DNA of 64,000 nucleotides from Treponema sp. UBA4873 (GTDB lineage: Bacteria > Spirochaetota > Spirochaetia > Treponematales > Treponemataceae). The position numbers and the translations under genes were made by a program. This document shows, one piece after another, positions 1-8,801 of this stretch. The number at the start of each line of letters is the position of its first letter. The stretch's first letter is position 1. The notes under the pieces were generated by a model. It saw nothing but the letters and a program-made list of their open reading frames with translations. It was not told where the DNA came from and made no database searches. The stretch is taken from assembly GCA_002399405.1 (NCBI GenBank), contig DHDP01000002.1, positions 186,001-250,000 on the forward strand. The letters are read 5' to 3'.

Positions 1-1
1 T

Positions 2-619
2 ACAACGGTAAAATATCAGATTAACGACACGTTCTCCTGCGGAATCGCCTGGCGCGACGCGGGTTCCGACGGCACGACAAAACCAGACGATTATGAAATG
101 GATCCGTCCGACGACTACTACAAAATATTTACGCTGGGCGTGGATATGTCGACGCCGGAATTTTACGGGTTCATTCAGCCGCGCACCATGTTCAATCAGT
201 ATTACGGATACGAAGGCACAACGATCGACAACTATTTCAAGTATCAGCCGGACAGTCCGTGGACGTTCGAAGCGCGCGTGCCGTTTACCTACCGGCTTGA
301 AGAGTCGGGAGAAGACGATCCTTCGTACCTGATTTACGAGCTGCGCGCAAAATACGCGCTCAACAGCGTACTCTCGCCGTTCCTCATGCTTTCAAATGAC
401 GCCACCGACGACCTTTACACGCCGCTCTGCTTCGGCACGGAAGCCGACGGGGACAGCTTTGCAGACACGTTTACAATCGACGTGTATCCGGGGGCGGCCA
501 TCAAAATAGGCAACTGCCAGATAGAAACGGGTTTCATTTTCTACACGGTCCCGAAATCCGACGGGGAAAATTATTCGTGGGCCTGGCAGATACCGTTCTC
601 GGCGCTCGTAACGTTCTAA
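2..619 (+). CDS. Outer-membrane beta-barrel-type protein, C-terminal part
   Basis: The reading frame is already open at the first base, so the true start lies upstream; the Met at 98 is internal. About 205 residues are visible. They alternate polar and aromatic/hydrophobic residues (for example GFIQPRTMF, AAIKIGNCQIETGFIFYTV), as expected of amphipathic transmembrane beta strands. The protein ends in ...IPFSALVTF; a C-terminal Phe is the usual insertion signal of outer-membrane barrel proteins. I do not recognise a specific family. A strong terminator follows, so it is the last gene of its unit. A barrel role is inferred from strand pattern and last residue only. Confidence 0.55.
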   Translation, partial: TTVKYQINDTFSCGIAWRDAGSDGTTKPDDYEMDPSDDYYKIFTLGVDMSTPEFYGFIQPRTMFNQYYGYEGTTIDNYFKYQPDSPWTFEARVPFTYRLEESGEDDPSYLIYELRAKYALNSVLSPFLMLSNDATDDLYTPLCFGTEADGDSFADTFTIDVYPGAAIKIGNCQIETGFIFYTVPKSDGENYSWAWQIPFSALVTF

Positions 620-680
620 GGATACGCCGGGTAGAATCTTTCGGGAACTGTTGAAACAGACAGTTTTTATCAGGCTGTGT

Positions 681-732
681 GCTGTCCGGAAAGCGTCGGG
701 TTGCTGCCGTACTTTCCGGACAGCCTTTTTTT
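681..732 (+). terminator. Rho-independent terminator
   Basis: A perfect 13-bp stem, GCTGTCCGGAAAG (681-693) paired with CTTTCCGGACAGC (712-724), is followed by a run of Ts. It ends the transcript of the partial membrane protein gene. Confidence 0.85.
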
Positions 733-792
733 CCGGTATGCGGCTGATTTTGTAAAAAGCAATTTTGACCTGATTAAAGGCAAATACGCCCC

Positions 793-820
793 TTGCAGGG
801 TGGAAAATCACCAGTATAAT
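793..820 (+). promoter_or_regulatory. Candidate promoter of the sugar ABC operon
   Basis: TTGCAG (793-798) and a consensus TATAAT (815-820) are 16 bases apart, about 37 bases upstream of the first permease start, which has its own site (TTGGAGGATAT). Found by eye only. Confidence 0.45.
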
Positions 821-856
821 TTATAAGAAAGACAAAAAAGACACCTTGGAGGATAT

Positions 857-1795
857 ATGAAAGAAAAGACAGGAAATCACATTCCTGTAAAATCGTTCGC
901 AAAAGATTTCCGGAAACAGCTGCCGCTTCAGTCTATGGTTATTCCGGGAATTATTTTCATGATCATCTTCAGTTATATACCGATTTACGGTCTGACGATT
1001 GCGTTCAAGAATTACACGGTGGTGGACACGTTCAGTTCCGCAAAGTGGGTGGGGCTGCATAATTTTGAAATCGTCGTTAAAGATAAATATTTCTGGCAGT
1101 CAATGGTCAACACGCTCGGCATAAGTTTTCTGAAACTGCTCATCGGTTTTCCTGCTCCGATTATTTTCGCCATCATGATTTACGAGCTGGCTGAAAGTCC
1201 GTTCAAACGGATCGTACAGACAATATCGTACCTGCCGCATTTCCTTTCGTGGATAGTTCTGGGCGGAATGCTTATCAAGTGGCTTTCCACGACGGGATTT
1301 ATTAATCAGATTCTGCTGCGTCTGGGACTCATAGAGAAGCCCGTTAATTTTCTCCTCAACGCAGGGGCGTACTGGTGGATTGCGTCTCTTTCCGACGTGT
1401 GGAAGGAAGCGGGCTGGGGAACTGTTCTGTATCTTGCGACGATGGCGGGAATCGACCCGACGTATTACGAAGCGGCAAAGATAGACGGGGCCGGACGCAT
1501 GAGGCAGATTGTTTCAATCACGCTGCCTTTAATGCGCAACATCATCAGTTTGAATTTTATTCTCACCGTGAGCGGTCTGCTGCATTCGAATCTTGATCAG
1601 GCGATGGTCCTGATGAATTCGCAGAACCAGGTAAAATCGGAAGTCATCGATTCATACGTGTACCGGATGGGTCTTACACAGGGAGACTTCTCGTATGCTA
1701 CGGCCGTCGGGCTAGGCGTTTCGATTGTGTCCGTAATCCTTTTGTATTCCGCAAACAAGATAACGGACAAAATCAACGAAGAATCGGTGTTTTGA
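857..1795 (+). CDS. Sugar ABC transporter permease, LplB type
   Basis: 312-residue inner-membrane permease of the LplB family, which moves oligosaccharides or polysaccharide fragments across the inner membrane with a partner permease and a shared ATPase. The N-terminal segment VIPGIIFMIIFSYIPIYGLTIAF is typical. Several further hydrophobic segments follow, and the cytoplasmic EAA loop is visible as YEAAKIDGAGRMRQIVSITLPLM (in part: EAAKIDGAG). TTGGAGGATAT supports the ATG. It is the first gene of an operon with a second permease 12 bases downstream and a lipoprotein binding protein. No ATPase gene is present, as is common where one MsmK-like ATPase serves several systems. Confidence 0.9.
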   Translation: MKEKTGNHIPVKSFAKDFRKQLPLQSMVIPGIIFMIIFSYIPIYGLTIAFKNYTVVDTFSSAKWVGLHNFEIVVKDKYFWQSMVNTLGISFLKLLIGFPAPIIFAIMIYELAESPFKRIVQTISYLPHFLSWIVLGGMLIKWLSTTGFINQILLRLGLIEKPVNFLLNAGAYWWIASLSDVWKEAGWGTVLYLATMAGIDPTYYEAAKIDGAGRMRQIVSITLPLMRNIISLNFILTVSGLLHSNLDQAMVLMNSQNQVKSEVIDSYVYRMGLTQGDFSYATAVGLGVSIVSVILLYSANKITDKINEESVF

Positions 1796-1807
1796 GCTGG
1801 AGGAAAA

Positions 1808-2683
1808 ATGAATAGAAGACTGGAAGAAAGCAGTTTTTTTGTCTATGCAAACTACTTTTTCATAATATTGTTCACTGTACTGATTATCGTTCCGCTTCTG
1901 AACGTAGTATCGTCTTCCTTTGCAGGAAGCAGAGCGCTCGCCGAAGGGAACTTCATTCTTTTCCCGTCCGAGTGGTCTCTCGACAACTATCGCGCCGTCC
2001 TTCACGACACTTCGATATGGACCGCGTTCTTCGTATCTGTTTCAAAAACGGGATTGGGCGTCGTTACGCACGTCTTTTTCTGCTCGATGGTCGCGTTCGG
2101 CTTGAGCAAACGATATCTGCGCTGCCGGAAATTCTACACCGTCATGGGAATCATCACGCTGTTCTTTTCGGGCGGAATGATTCCGACGTACCTGCTCATG
2201 AAGGATCTGCATCTGCTTAATAATTTCTGGGTGTATATAATTCCGCAGCTGTTCAGCTACTACGACGTCATCATTTTGATGAATTTCTTCAGACAGCTTC
2301 CCGACTCTCTCGAGGAAGCGGCCATCATCGACGGTGCGGGAGCATGGAGAATACTGCTTACAATCATCATGCCGCTTTCAAAACCGGCACTCGCGACTAT
2401 TTCATTGTTCAACGGCGTGTATCAGTGGAACGATTTTATGACCGCAAAGCTGTACATCACGACGAAGCGCACGCTTTATCCGCTTCAGATGAAACTGTAC
2501 GAAATAATCGTGCAGCAGCAGGCGGCGACAATGAACAACATCGGCAGTTTCGTCGTGCAGACGACATCCAAAGGAATACAGCTGGCGACAATCGTCGTTA
2601 CGACGGTGCCGATTTTAATAATTTATCCGCTGCTCCAGAAACATTTCGTTTCCGGAATGATGCTCGGTTCTATTAAGGAATAA
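1808..2683 (+). CDS. Sugar ABC transporter permease, LplC/YtcP type
   Basis: 291 residues; second permease of the same importer. It has about six membrane segments, a periplasmic loop after the first (SSSFAGSRALAEGNF), and the EAA motif EEAAIIDGAGAWRILLTIIMP that docks the ATPase. It ends in the family-typical ...KHFVSGMMLGSIKE. GCTGGAGGAAAA precedes the start, 12 bases after the first permease. Partner proteins are the permease at 857 and the binding protein at 2697. The substrate cannot be read from the permease; the glycosidases downstream suggest a beta-linked glucan or glucoside. Confidence 0.9.
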   Translation: MNRRLEESSFFVYANYFFIILFTVLIIVPLLNVVSSSFAGSRALAEGNFILFPSEWSLDNYRAVLHDTSIWTAFFVSVSKTGLGVVTHVFFCSMVAFGLSKRYLRCRKFYTVMGIITLFFSGGMIPTYLLMKDLHLLNNFWVYIIPQLFSYYDVIILMNFFRQLPDSLEEAAIIDGAGAWRILLTIIMPLSKPALATISLFNGVYQWNDFMTAKLYITTKRTLYPLQMKLYEIIVQQQAATMNNIGSFVVQTTSKGIQLATIVVTTVPILIIYPLLQKHFVSGMMLGSIKE

Positions 2684-2696
2684 CTAGGAGGTTACT

Positions 2697-4319
2697 ATGA
2701 AAAAGAGTATGAAACTGACCGCAGGTCTGGCGCTTTGTCTGCTGACTGCAGCCGCGTTTACCGGCTGCGGCAAAGGAAAATCAGGCGGCGCGAACGGCGG
2801 GACTTTGGGAAAAGCCCGCTACACGCTCGATCCCGAGACTCCCGCATGGAAGCTCGATCCGGAAAAAAACGCAAAACTTACCTGGTACGTGAACGCGGAA
2901 TGGTGGAATACCGGCTGGGGCGAAGACGTCGTCACAAAAAAAGTTAAGGAAGACCTTAAACTCGACGTCGTTTTCCTAACCGGCGATGACACAAAGCTCA
3001 ACACGTTCTTCGCCGGCGGCGACATTCCCGACATCATCACGACGTTCAACGCATCGTCGCCTATGGCGCAGAAAGCCCCGTCCTGGGCGTATTCGCTTCA
3101 GGATCTGGCGGACGCGTACGATCCGTATTTCTACAAAGTCGCTTCAAAGGAAACGCTCGACTGGTTTAAGCTGAGCGACGGCAAAACGTACGGATATCCC
3201 GATTATTCGAACACGCAGAAGGATTACGACAGCAACATGATTTACGCAAGGACCGCTTTCGTAATCCGCCAGGACGTGTGGACTGCGCTCGGAAAACCGC
3301 AGATGAAGACGCAGAAAGAATTCATCGACGTGCTGAATCAGATTAAAACAAAATATCCGGATTTGATTCCGCTCGGATTCAACGCTTTCGGCGGCGGAAC
3401 AGGTTCTCTTGCGGATCCTCTCCAGGATTTCCTCGGCGTGCCGCTTGTAAACGCCGACGGCACCTACTACGACAGAAACCTCGACTCCGACTATCTTTCG
3501 TGGATTAAGACGTTCAATCAGGCGTATAAAAACGGATGCATCAGCGACGACACGTTTACCGACGACGGAAACGCTTTCCAGGAAAAACTGAGCATCGGGA
3601 AGTACGCGTGCGTTCTGGTCGACGGAACGCCGCAGATGTCCGGTTTCTTTACGACGTTTGCAAACAGCGAACCGGACGCGGCGTACATAGCGATCGACGG
3701 TCCGCAGAGCACAGTCGGAAACAAACCTAAGCTCGGTCAGGCCGGAATCAGCGGCTGGATGATTACGTACGTTTCCAAAAAATGCAAGGATCCCGCAAAG
3801 GCAATCGAGGTATTCACGTACCTGCTGAGCGACTACGGTCAGATTCTCTGCAACTACGGCATCGAAGGTCAGACGTACACGATTAACGCCGACGGAAAAT
3901 ACGAGCTCACGCCCGCAATGAAGGAACTCCGCGTGTCGGACAACGACAGGTTCAAGAAAGAAATCCGCATAGGAGAGTTCATCCCGTTCGGACACGACCG
4001 CTATAAGATACTCAGCGACGACGCGTTCCCGGATTCAATCAAGCAGATGCAGGAATGGGGAAAAGGAAAACTGTATCCGCATTTTATTCTGGAAAACACC
4101 GATCCCGACGCGGGAACGTCTGAGGCTAGAGCGAGCAGCGCAATATTTACAAACTGGGCAACGGCGCTCGTGGGTCTTGTCCGTTCCAAGAACGACGCAC
4201 AGTTCAACGCTATCGTCGACGATTACAGGAATTTCCTCACCGACAACGACTGGGACGCAATTGTTAAGATACGCAACGAAAAAATTGCGAACAACATGCA
4301 GAAACTCGGAATGAAATAG
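2697..4319 (+). CDS. Extracellular solute-binding lipoprotein, LplA type
   Basis: 540-residue family-1 solute-binding protein that captures the sugar for the two preceding permeases. The signal peptide is followed by the lipobox FTGC, so Cys24 should be lipidated and the protein anchored to a membrane. The size (~520-550) fits LplA-like proteins for larger oligosaccharides. The surface is rich in Trp/Tyr (LTWYVNAEWWNTGWGED), as expected for sugar stacking. Thirteen bases after the permease with AGGAGG upstream of the ATG. A long hairpin follows, then the GH30 and GH5 genes. Confidence 0.9.
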   Translation: MKKSMKLTAGLALCLLTAAAFTGCGKGKSGGANGGTLGKARYTLDPETPAWKLDPEKNAKLTWYVNAEWWNTGWGEDVVTKKVKEDLKLDVVFLTGDDTKLNTFFAGGDIPDIITTFNASSPMAQKAPSWAYSLQDLADAYDPYFYKVASKETLDWFKLSDGKTYGYPDYSNTQKDYDSNMIYARTAFVIRQDVWTALGKPQMKTQKEFIDVLNQIKTKYPDLIPLGFNAFGGGTGSLADPLQDFLGVPLVNADGTYYDRNLDSDYLSWIKTFNQAYKNGCISDDTFTDDGNAFQEKLSIGKYACVLVDGTPQMSGFFTTFANSEPDAAYIAIDGPQSTVGNKPKLGQAGISGWMITYVSKKCKDPAKAIEVFTYLLSDYGQILCNYGIEGQTYTINADGKYELTPAMKELRVSDNDRFKKEIRIGEFIPFGHDRYKILSDDAFPDSIKQMQEWGKGKLYPHFILENTDPDAGTSEARASSAIFTNWATALVGLVRSKNDAQFNAIVDDYRNFLTDNDWDAIVKIRNEKIANNMQKLGMK

Positions 4320-4333
4320 ACGTAAACGACATC

Positions 4334-4396
4334 ACTGCGTAAGGAATCAGACTGTCAAAAACGAAGTTTTCGGACAGTCCGGTCTTCTTACGCAGT
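4334..4396. terminator. Nested hairpin between transporter and GH30 gene
   Basis: Outer stem ACTGCGTAAG (4334-4343) with CTTACGCAGT (4387-4396); inner stem GACTGTC (4350-4356) with GACAGTC (4373-4379), capped by AAAA/TTTT. There is no long T run, so it may be an mRNA-stabilising or partial termination structure within one operon rather than a full terminator. Confidence 0.5.
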
Positions 4397-4430
4397 AATT
4401 CTGTAATATTATGCAGACTATGGGCACAAC

Positions 4431-5750
4431 ATGAAATACTATCTAACAAACAGTTCGGAAAATTTCGTTGAAGGATCAAAAGATTTTGTTTTAAATCCCG
4501 GCGGCGAGATGAAGCAGATAAAGGTTTATCCTGCGGTAACGTATCAGACAATGCTCGGTATGGGAGCAGCCTTCACGGAAGCGGCGGCGTATACATGGTC
4601 TAAAATGAGCCGCAGAAAGAAAAGCGAGCTGCTTGATTTATACTTCGGGGAAAAAGGTTCTCACTACACGTACTGCCGCACGCACATCCAGAGCTGCGAT
4701 TTTGCGCTCGGAAATTACGCATACGTCGAAGACGAAACGGACGCCAAGCTCAAGACGTTTCAGGTAGACCGCGACAGGAAGTATCTGATTCCGCTTATCA
4801 AAGCCGCGTTAAAAAAAGACAAAAGTATTTCACTGCTTGCATCTCCCTGGAGCCCTCCGCCGTTCATGAAAACAAACGGCGAAATGAATCACGGCGGTAA
4901 GCTTAAGAAAGAATATTACGAACGATGGGCGGCCGTGATCGCAAAATACGTGCAGGAATACCGGAAAAACGGCATTTCAGTAAACAGCGTCACGGTGCAG
5001 AATGAACCGCTTGCGACGCAGACGTGGGACTCGTGCATCTTTACGGCGGCAGAGGAGCGCGAATACGTCTGTAATTATTTACGGAGCGCGCTCGATTCTC
5101 TCGGCGGAGAAAAAACCGGCATTATTATCTGGGATCACAATAAGGAAAAACTCGTTGAACGCGCGGGAGAAACGCTCGCCACAAAAGACGCGGCGGAAAA
5201 AATAAAAGGCATCGCGTTCCACTGGTACACGGGAGATCATTTCGAAGAAGTGCAGGAAGTGCGCCGCATGTTCCCCGACAAGGAACTCGTTTTAAGCGAA
5301 GGTTGCGTGGAATATTCGCGCAATTCCTCCAAGGATCCCGTTGCGTATGCGGAAATATACGCGCACGACATCATAGGAAATTTCAACGCCGGCACGAACG
5401 CTTTCATAGACTGGAACATGTACCTCGACGCGCAGGGAGGTCCGAATCACGCGGGAAATTACTGCGACGCGCCCGTCATGTGCGACACGGAAAACGACAC
5501 GTTTACGGTGCAGAAATCGTATTATTACATCAAACACTTCAGCCGGTTTATACAGCCCGGCGCAAAACGCATGCTGCTTTCTCGGTACACCGATAAAATC
5601 GAAGGCACGGGTTTTGTTAATCCCGACGGCGGGAAGACGGCCGTCCTTTTAAATAAAACCGATGAGACACAGTCGTTCACGTTCTGCGAGAACGAGAATA
5701 CGTGCGAACTTGAACTGACGGGACATTCAATCATGACCGTCTGCTGGTAA
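4431..5750 (+). CDS. GH30 family beta-glucosidase/glucanase
   Basis: 439 residues, clan GH-A TIM barrel of glycoside hydrolase family 30. The N-terminal GMGAAFTEAAA is the family hallmark. The acid/base is Glu192 in VQNEP and the nucleophile Glu290 in VLSEG; ASPWSPPPFMKTNG (138-150) lines the subsite. No signal peptide is seen, so it should act in the cytoplasm on imported oligosaccharides. Family members cleave glucosylceramide-like beta-glucosides or beta-1,6-glucan; the sequence alone does not choose. The ribosome site is weak (TATGGGCACAAC). Downstream of the importer and 21 bases before a GH5 gene. Confidence 0.88.
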   Translation: MKYYLTNSSENFVEGSKDFVLNPGGEMKQIKVYPAVTYQTMLGMGAAFTEAAAYTWSKMSRRKKSELLDLYFGEKGSHYTYCRTHIQSCDFALGNYAYVEDETDAKLKTFQVDRDRKYLIPLIKAALKKDKSISLLASPWSPPPFMKTNGEMNHGGKLKKEYYERWAAVIAKYVQEYRKNGISVNSVTVQNEPLATQTWDSCIFTAAEEREYVCNYLRSALDSLGGEKTGIIIWDHNKEKLVERAGETLATKDAAEKIKGIAFHWYTGDHFEEVQEVRRMFPDKELVLSEGCVEYSRNSSKDPVAYAEIYAHDIIGNFNAGTNAFIDWNMYLDAQGGPNHAGNYCDAPVMCDTENDTFTVQKSYYYIKHFSRFIQPGAKRMLLSRYTDKIEGTGFVNPDGGKTAVLLNKTDETQSFTFCENENTCELELTGHSIMTVCW

Positions 5751-5771
5751 CAGATACAGAAGGAGACACAC

Positions 5772-7037
5772 ATGAAAAAAACGATCATACGTTTTGCCGC
5801 CCTGATTGCCGTATCGCTGCTCGGTTCGGCGAGCTGCTCGTCAAACTTAGGAGTAATTACGGAAAAATCATTTTTGAAAGCCGACGGAAAGGAGCTGCGC
5901 ACCGACTACGGTAAAGGGAAAGCAGTAAAACTTCACGGAACGAACGCGGGCGGATATCTGCTGCAGGAATTATGGATGACACCGACACTGAAGACGGTGC
6001 ACGTAAAGGACGAATCGAGCATATACGCACATCTTGAAAACCGGTTCGGCAAAGACAGCGCGCGCGAGCTTATAACGGCGTATCAGGACTCATACTGGAC
6101 GACGAAAGATTTCGACAACGTACAGGCGCTCGGCGCGAACTGCATACGCCTGCCGTTCTGGTACCGCAACCTTGTCGACGAAAACGGCGAACTGTATGCG
6201 GACGCCTTTAAAAGGCTCGACTGGTTCGTAAGCGAATCGCAGCAGCGCGGCATATACGTCATTCTGGACATGCACGGAGCACCCGGCTCGCAGAACGGAA
6301 GCGACCATTCGGGCGTCGACGGCGAGCAGAACAAGAAAGGTGCGTCAAAATTCTTTTTCGGCGACAGTGCCCCGCAGAATCAGGAAAAATATTACGAGCT
6401 GTGGGAAACGATTGCCGCGCATTATAAGGGAAATCCGGCGGTTGCGGGCTACGACCTTCTGAACGAACCTTATTGTACGTACCGCTACAATTCCGGCATT
6501 TCCGACGAAGAGCTGCACGCTCTGCTGTGGAACGTCTACGACAAAGCATACAAGACAATCCGTGCGGTCGATCCCGACCATATTATTATTATGGAAGCAA
6601 CATGGAATCCCGTCGATTTACCGGAGCCCGAAACGTACGGCTGGGAAAACATCATGTACGAGTATCACAACTATTTGTACGACGATTACGAAAACGCGCA
6701 GGGCAAACAGATTGCGAACATGGAAGACAAACTCGGCGCTATAGCCGATGCGGACTTCCCCGTTCCGACTCTGATGGGCGAATTCTGCTACTTCAACAAT
6801 TACAGCGCGTGGGATAAAGGACTTTCGCTTTTAAACAAAGCCGGCGTAAACTGGACGACGTGGACGTATAAAACGATAGCGGATTACGGCAACTGGGGAA
6901 TATATCATCATTCGAAGACTATCGGAAAAATCAATCTGGAACGAACCTCGTTCGACGCCATAAAGAAATTCTGGAGCACAATGGATAAGGAAATACCGAA
7001 CACCGAGCTCATACGAGTGCTTAAAAAATATATGTAA
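5772..7037 (+). CDS. GH5 family glucanase lipoprotein (exo-1,3-beta-glucanase-like)
   Basis: 421 residues. A short signal peptide with lipobox SASC (Cys22) makes it a likely surface or periplasmic lipoprotein. The GH5 TIM barrel begins with KLHGTNAGGYLLQELWMTP, close to the GVNLGGW...WITP motif of exo-1,3-beta-glucanases. IRLPFWYRN, the acid/base Glu232 in LLNEP and the nucleophile Glu337 in LMGEF are all in place. AGAAGGAGACACAC gives a strong ribosome site. With GH30 and the importer it suggests outside trimming, uptake and inside hydrolysis of a beta-glucan such as laminarin or fungal wall glucan (inference). Confidence 0.85.
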   Translation: MKKTIIRFAALIAVSLLGSASCSSNLGVITEKSFLKADGKELRTDYGKGKAVKLHGTNAGGYLLQELWMTPTLKTVHVKDESSIYAHLENRFGKDSARELITAYQDSYWTTKDFDNVQALGANCIRLPFWYRNLVDENGELYADAFKRLDWFVSESQQRGIYVILDMHGAPGSQNGSDHSGVDGEQNKKGASKFFFGDSAPQNQEKYYELWETIAAHYKGNPAVAGYDLLNEPYCTYRYNSGISDEELHALLWNVYDKAYKTIRAVDPDHIIIMEATWNPVDLPEPETYGWENIMYEYHNYLYDDYENAQGKQIANMEDKLGAIADADFPVPTLMGEFCYFNNYSAWDKGLSLLNKAGVNWTTWTYKTIADYGNWGIYHHSKTIGKINLERTSFDAIKKFWSTMDKEIPNTELIRVLKKYM

Positions 7038-7044
7038 AACCGTT

Positions 7045-7063
7045 CCGGCGGATTTTCCGCTGG
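7045..7063 (+). terminator. Weak terminator-like hairpin after GH5 gene
   Basis: CCGGCGGA (7045-7052) pairs with TCCGCTGG (7056-7063) with one G-T pair and a 3-base loop, 8 bases after the stop codon. The following sequence CGTTTATAAAAA has only a poor T run. Confidence 0.4.
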
Positions 7064-7162
7064 CGTTTATAAAAAAAGACCGCTTTCACAAAACCCGCCG
7101 AGCCTCTGAAAAAACAATTATTTTAATGATAAATTACTGTTTTTAGTGTAAAATAAAAACGT

Positions 7163-8287
7163 ATGTCACCGGCAAGGTTACACGTCACAGGCAGTATTTT
7201 TCTCATCTTTTCAATCCTTGCAGTTTCATCGTGCTCAAACCCGTCGGAGGCTGATATGTCTCCTGTCCCGGCAGAAACCATGTACGCAGCAGGATATGCC
7301 GCAGACAGCTCCGACATCTGGATTCCGGGCTATTGGAAAAACGGTACATGGAACGAGCTCTCAAATGCATCGTATGGCGGTTACGTGAGATCCATCGTTG
7401 TTTCAGACGGCAATATTTACGCTGCGGGGTATGCAAACAACAGCTCCGGCATATCCGTCGCAGGATACTGGAAAAACGAAGAGTGGACAGGTTTCGACAA
7501 TCCGTACGGCGCTTCGTACAATGCATACGTCACGTCGCTCGCGTTGTCGGGCAGCGATATATACGCGGCCGGCGGTGCATCGGACAGTTCCGGAGTGTGC
7601 GTCGCAGGATACTGGAAGAACGGAGAGTGGACGAAGCTGCAGACAACTTCGGGTGCATCGGAAGGCGCATACGTTACGTCGATAGTCATATCGGGAAGCG
7701 ATACATACATCGCCGGATATACCGGCAGCAGTTCGGATGCGTGCACGGCGGGGTACTGGAAAAACGGAACATGGACCGAACTGCAGAATTTTTACGACAG
7801 TTCAAAAAGCGCATATATTACTTCGCTGATTGTTTCCGACGGCGGCGTATACGCGGCGGGGAGTGCCGCAAACAGTTCCGGCGTGTGCGTCCCGGGATAT
7901 TGGAAAAATAAAACATGGACCGAGCTTACTAATCCGTATGACGTGTCGAAAAGCGCGTACGTCACTTCGTTCACCGTATCCGAAAACGATACGTTCGCCG
8001 GAGGATACGCCATTTCCGGTTCGAACGTATGCGTTGCAGGATACTGGAGGAACAACGTATGGAATTCCCTGTCCGATTTTTATGATGATTCCGGGAACGC
8101 GTACGTTACGTCCGTCGTTGTCTCAGACAGCGACGTGATTGCCGGAGGAGTCGCGGCAAACGCTGCCGGCGTGTATGCGGCAGGGTACTGGAAAAACGGA
8201 ATGTGGACAGAACTTCCCAACGCGTACAGCGCTTCAAAGGACGGATATACGGCGCATGTGAATGCGCTGACGCTTGCTTCAGATTAA
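7163..8287 (+). CDS. Lipoprotein of seven 48-residue repeats
   Basis: 374 residues. The signal peptide ends at the lipobox AVSSC. The rest is seven tandem repeats of 48 residues (first one 45, last slightly longer) with the pattern (I/V/T)-Y-A-A-G-x-A-x-x-S-S-G-x-x-V-A-G-Y-W-K-N-G-x-W-T-x-L ... AYVTS-x-x-V-S. Repeats begin near residues 40, 85, 133, 181, 229, 277 and 325. The AGYWKN and YVTS cores recur in nearly all. Unit length and seven copies would suit a seven-bladed beta-propeller, but that is inference. Function unknown. Monocistronic: it follows a weak hairpin and faces the converging operon at 8299. Confidence 0.85.
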   Translation: MSPARLHVTGSIFLIFSILAVSSCSNPSEADMSPVPAETMYAAGYAADSSDIWIPGYWKNGTWNELSNASYGGYVRSIVVSDGNIYAAGYANNSSGISVAGYWKNEEWTGFDNPYGASYNAYVTSLALSGSDIYAAGGASDSSGVCVAGYWKNGEWTKLQTTSGASEGAYVTSIVISGSDTYIAGYTGSSSDACTAGYWKNGTWTELQNFYDSSKSAYITSLIVSDGGVYAAGSAANSSGVCVPGYWKNKTWTELTNPYDVSKSAYVTSFTVSENDTFAGGYAISGSNVCVAGYWRNNVWNSLSDFYDDSGNAYVTSVVVSDSDVIAGGVAANAAGVYAAGYWKNGMWTELPNAYSASKDGYTAHVNALTLASD

Positions 8288-8298
8288 AAAAACGCGCT

Positions 8299-8784
8299 TT
8301 ACATTTTTATTTCCATATATTCGGACGGATCGTAATCGACAATAGTGCAGTCCGCCGCGTACGTCCGCTCCGGCAAAGCAACCATAACATGACTTTCTTT
8401 CAGATGTACCGGGAACGGTGTAAAATGCCACACGCCCGCATTCATCAGAACGATCGTCCCACACGGAACAAGAAAGGCCTTAGTCTTATCAGGCACAGGT
8501 TTGTTCGACGGCGGAGCCGTGTAAATAATAATATCGTCGTCGAGCGGCAGAAGTACTTCGCCCGTCGTATTATGATATTCCGCCTTCGTAACAAGCATTT
8601 TGTCCTCCGGTTTGGAAATCACCATCGACGAAAAACCGACAGGCATGCAGCCCGATACGGGCATCAGTACGTGGTCATGGAAAAAATTTCCCAAAGTATG
8701 GCCGTCCGGTTTCAGCATGTTGTAAAAGCTGCCGAAGTCGGAAAAAGTCTCTTTTGTTAATGCATTAACGGATATTGTACGCAT
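8299..8784 (-). CDS. Ureidoglycolate lyase-like (AllA-type) cupin-fold protein
   Basis: 161 residues. The opening MRTISVNALTKETFSDFGSF and the later GTIVLMNAGVWHFTPFPV resemble the AllA family, whose members release urea from ureidoglycolate. It is the last gene of the ABC operon transcribed from 12277, 17 bases after the permease, with CAGGAGTAACTAT before the ATG. No other allantoin genes are nearby, so in this setting it may act on a sugar-derived acid or be a related cupin enzyme. Family call moderate; substrate open. Confidence 0.6.
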   Translation of the reverse strand: MRTISVNALTKETFSDFGSFYNMLKPDGHTLGNFFHDHVLMPVSGCMPVGFSSMVISKPEDKMLVTKAEYHNTTGEVLLPLDDDIIIYTAPPSNKPVPDKTKAFLVPCGTIVLMNAGVWHFTPFPVHLKESHVMVALPERTYAADCTIVDYDPSEYMEIKM

Positions 8785-8801
8785 ATAGTTACTCCTGTTT
8801 A

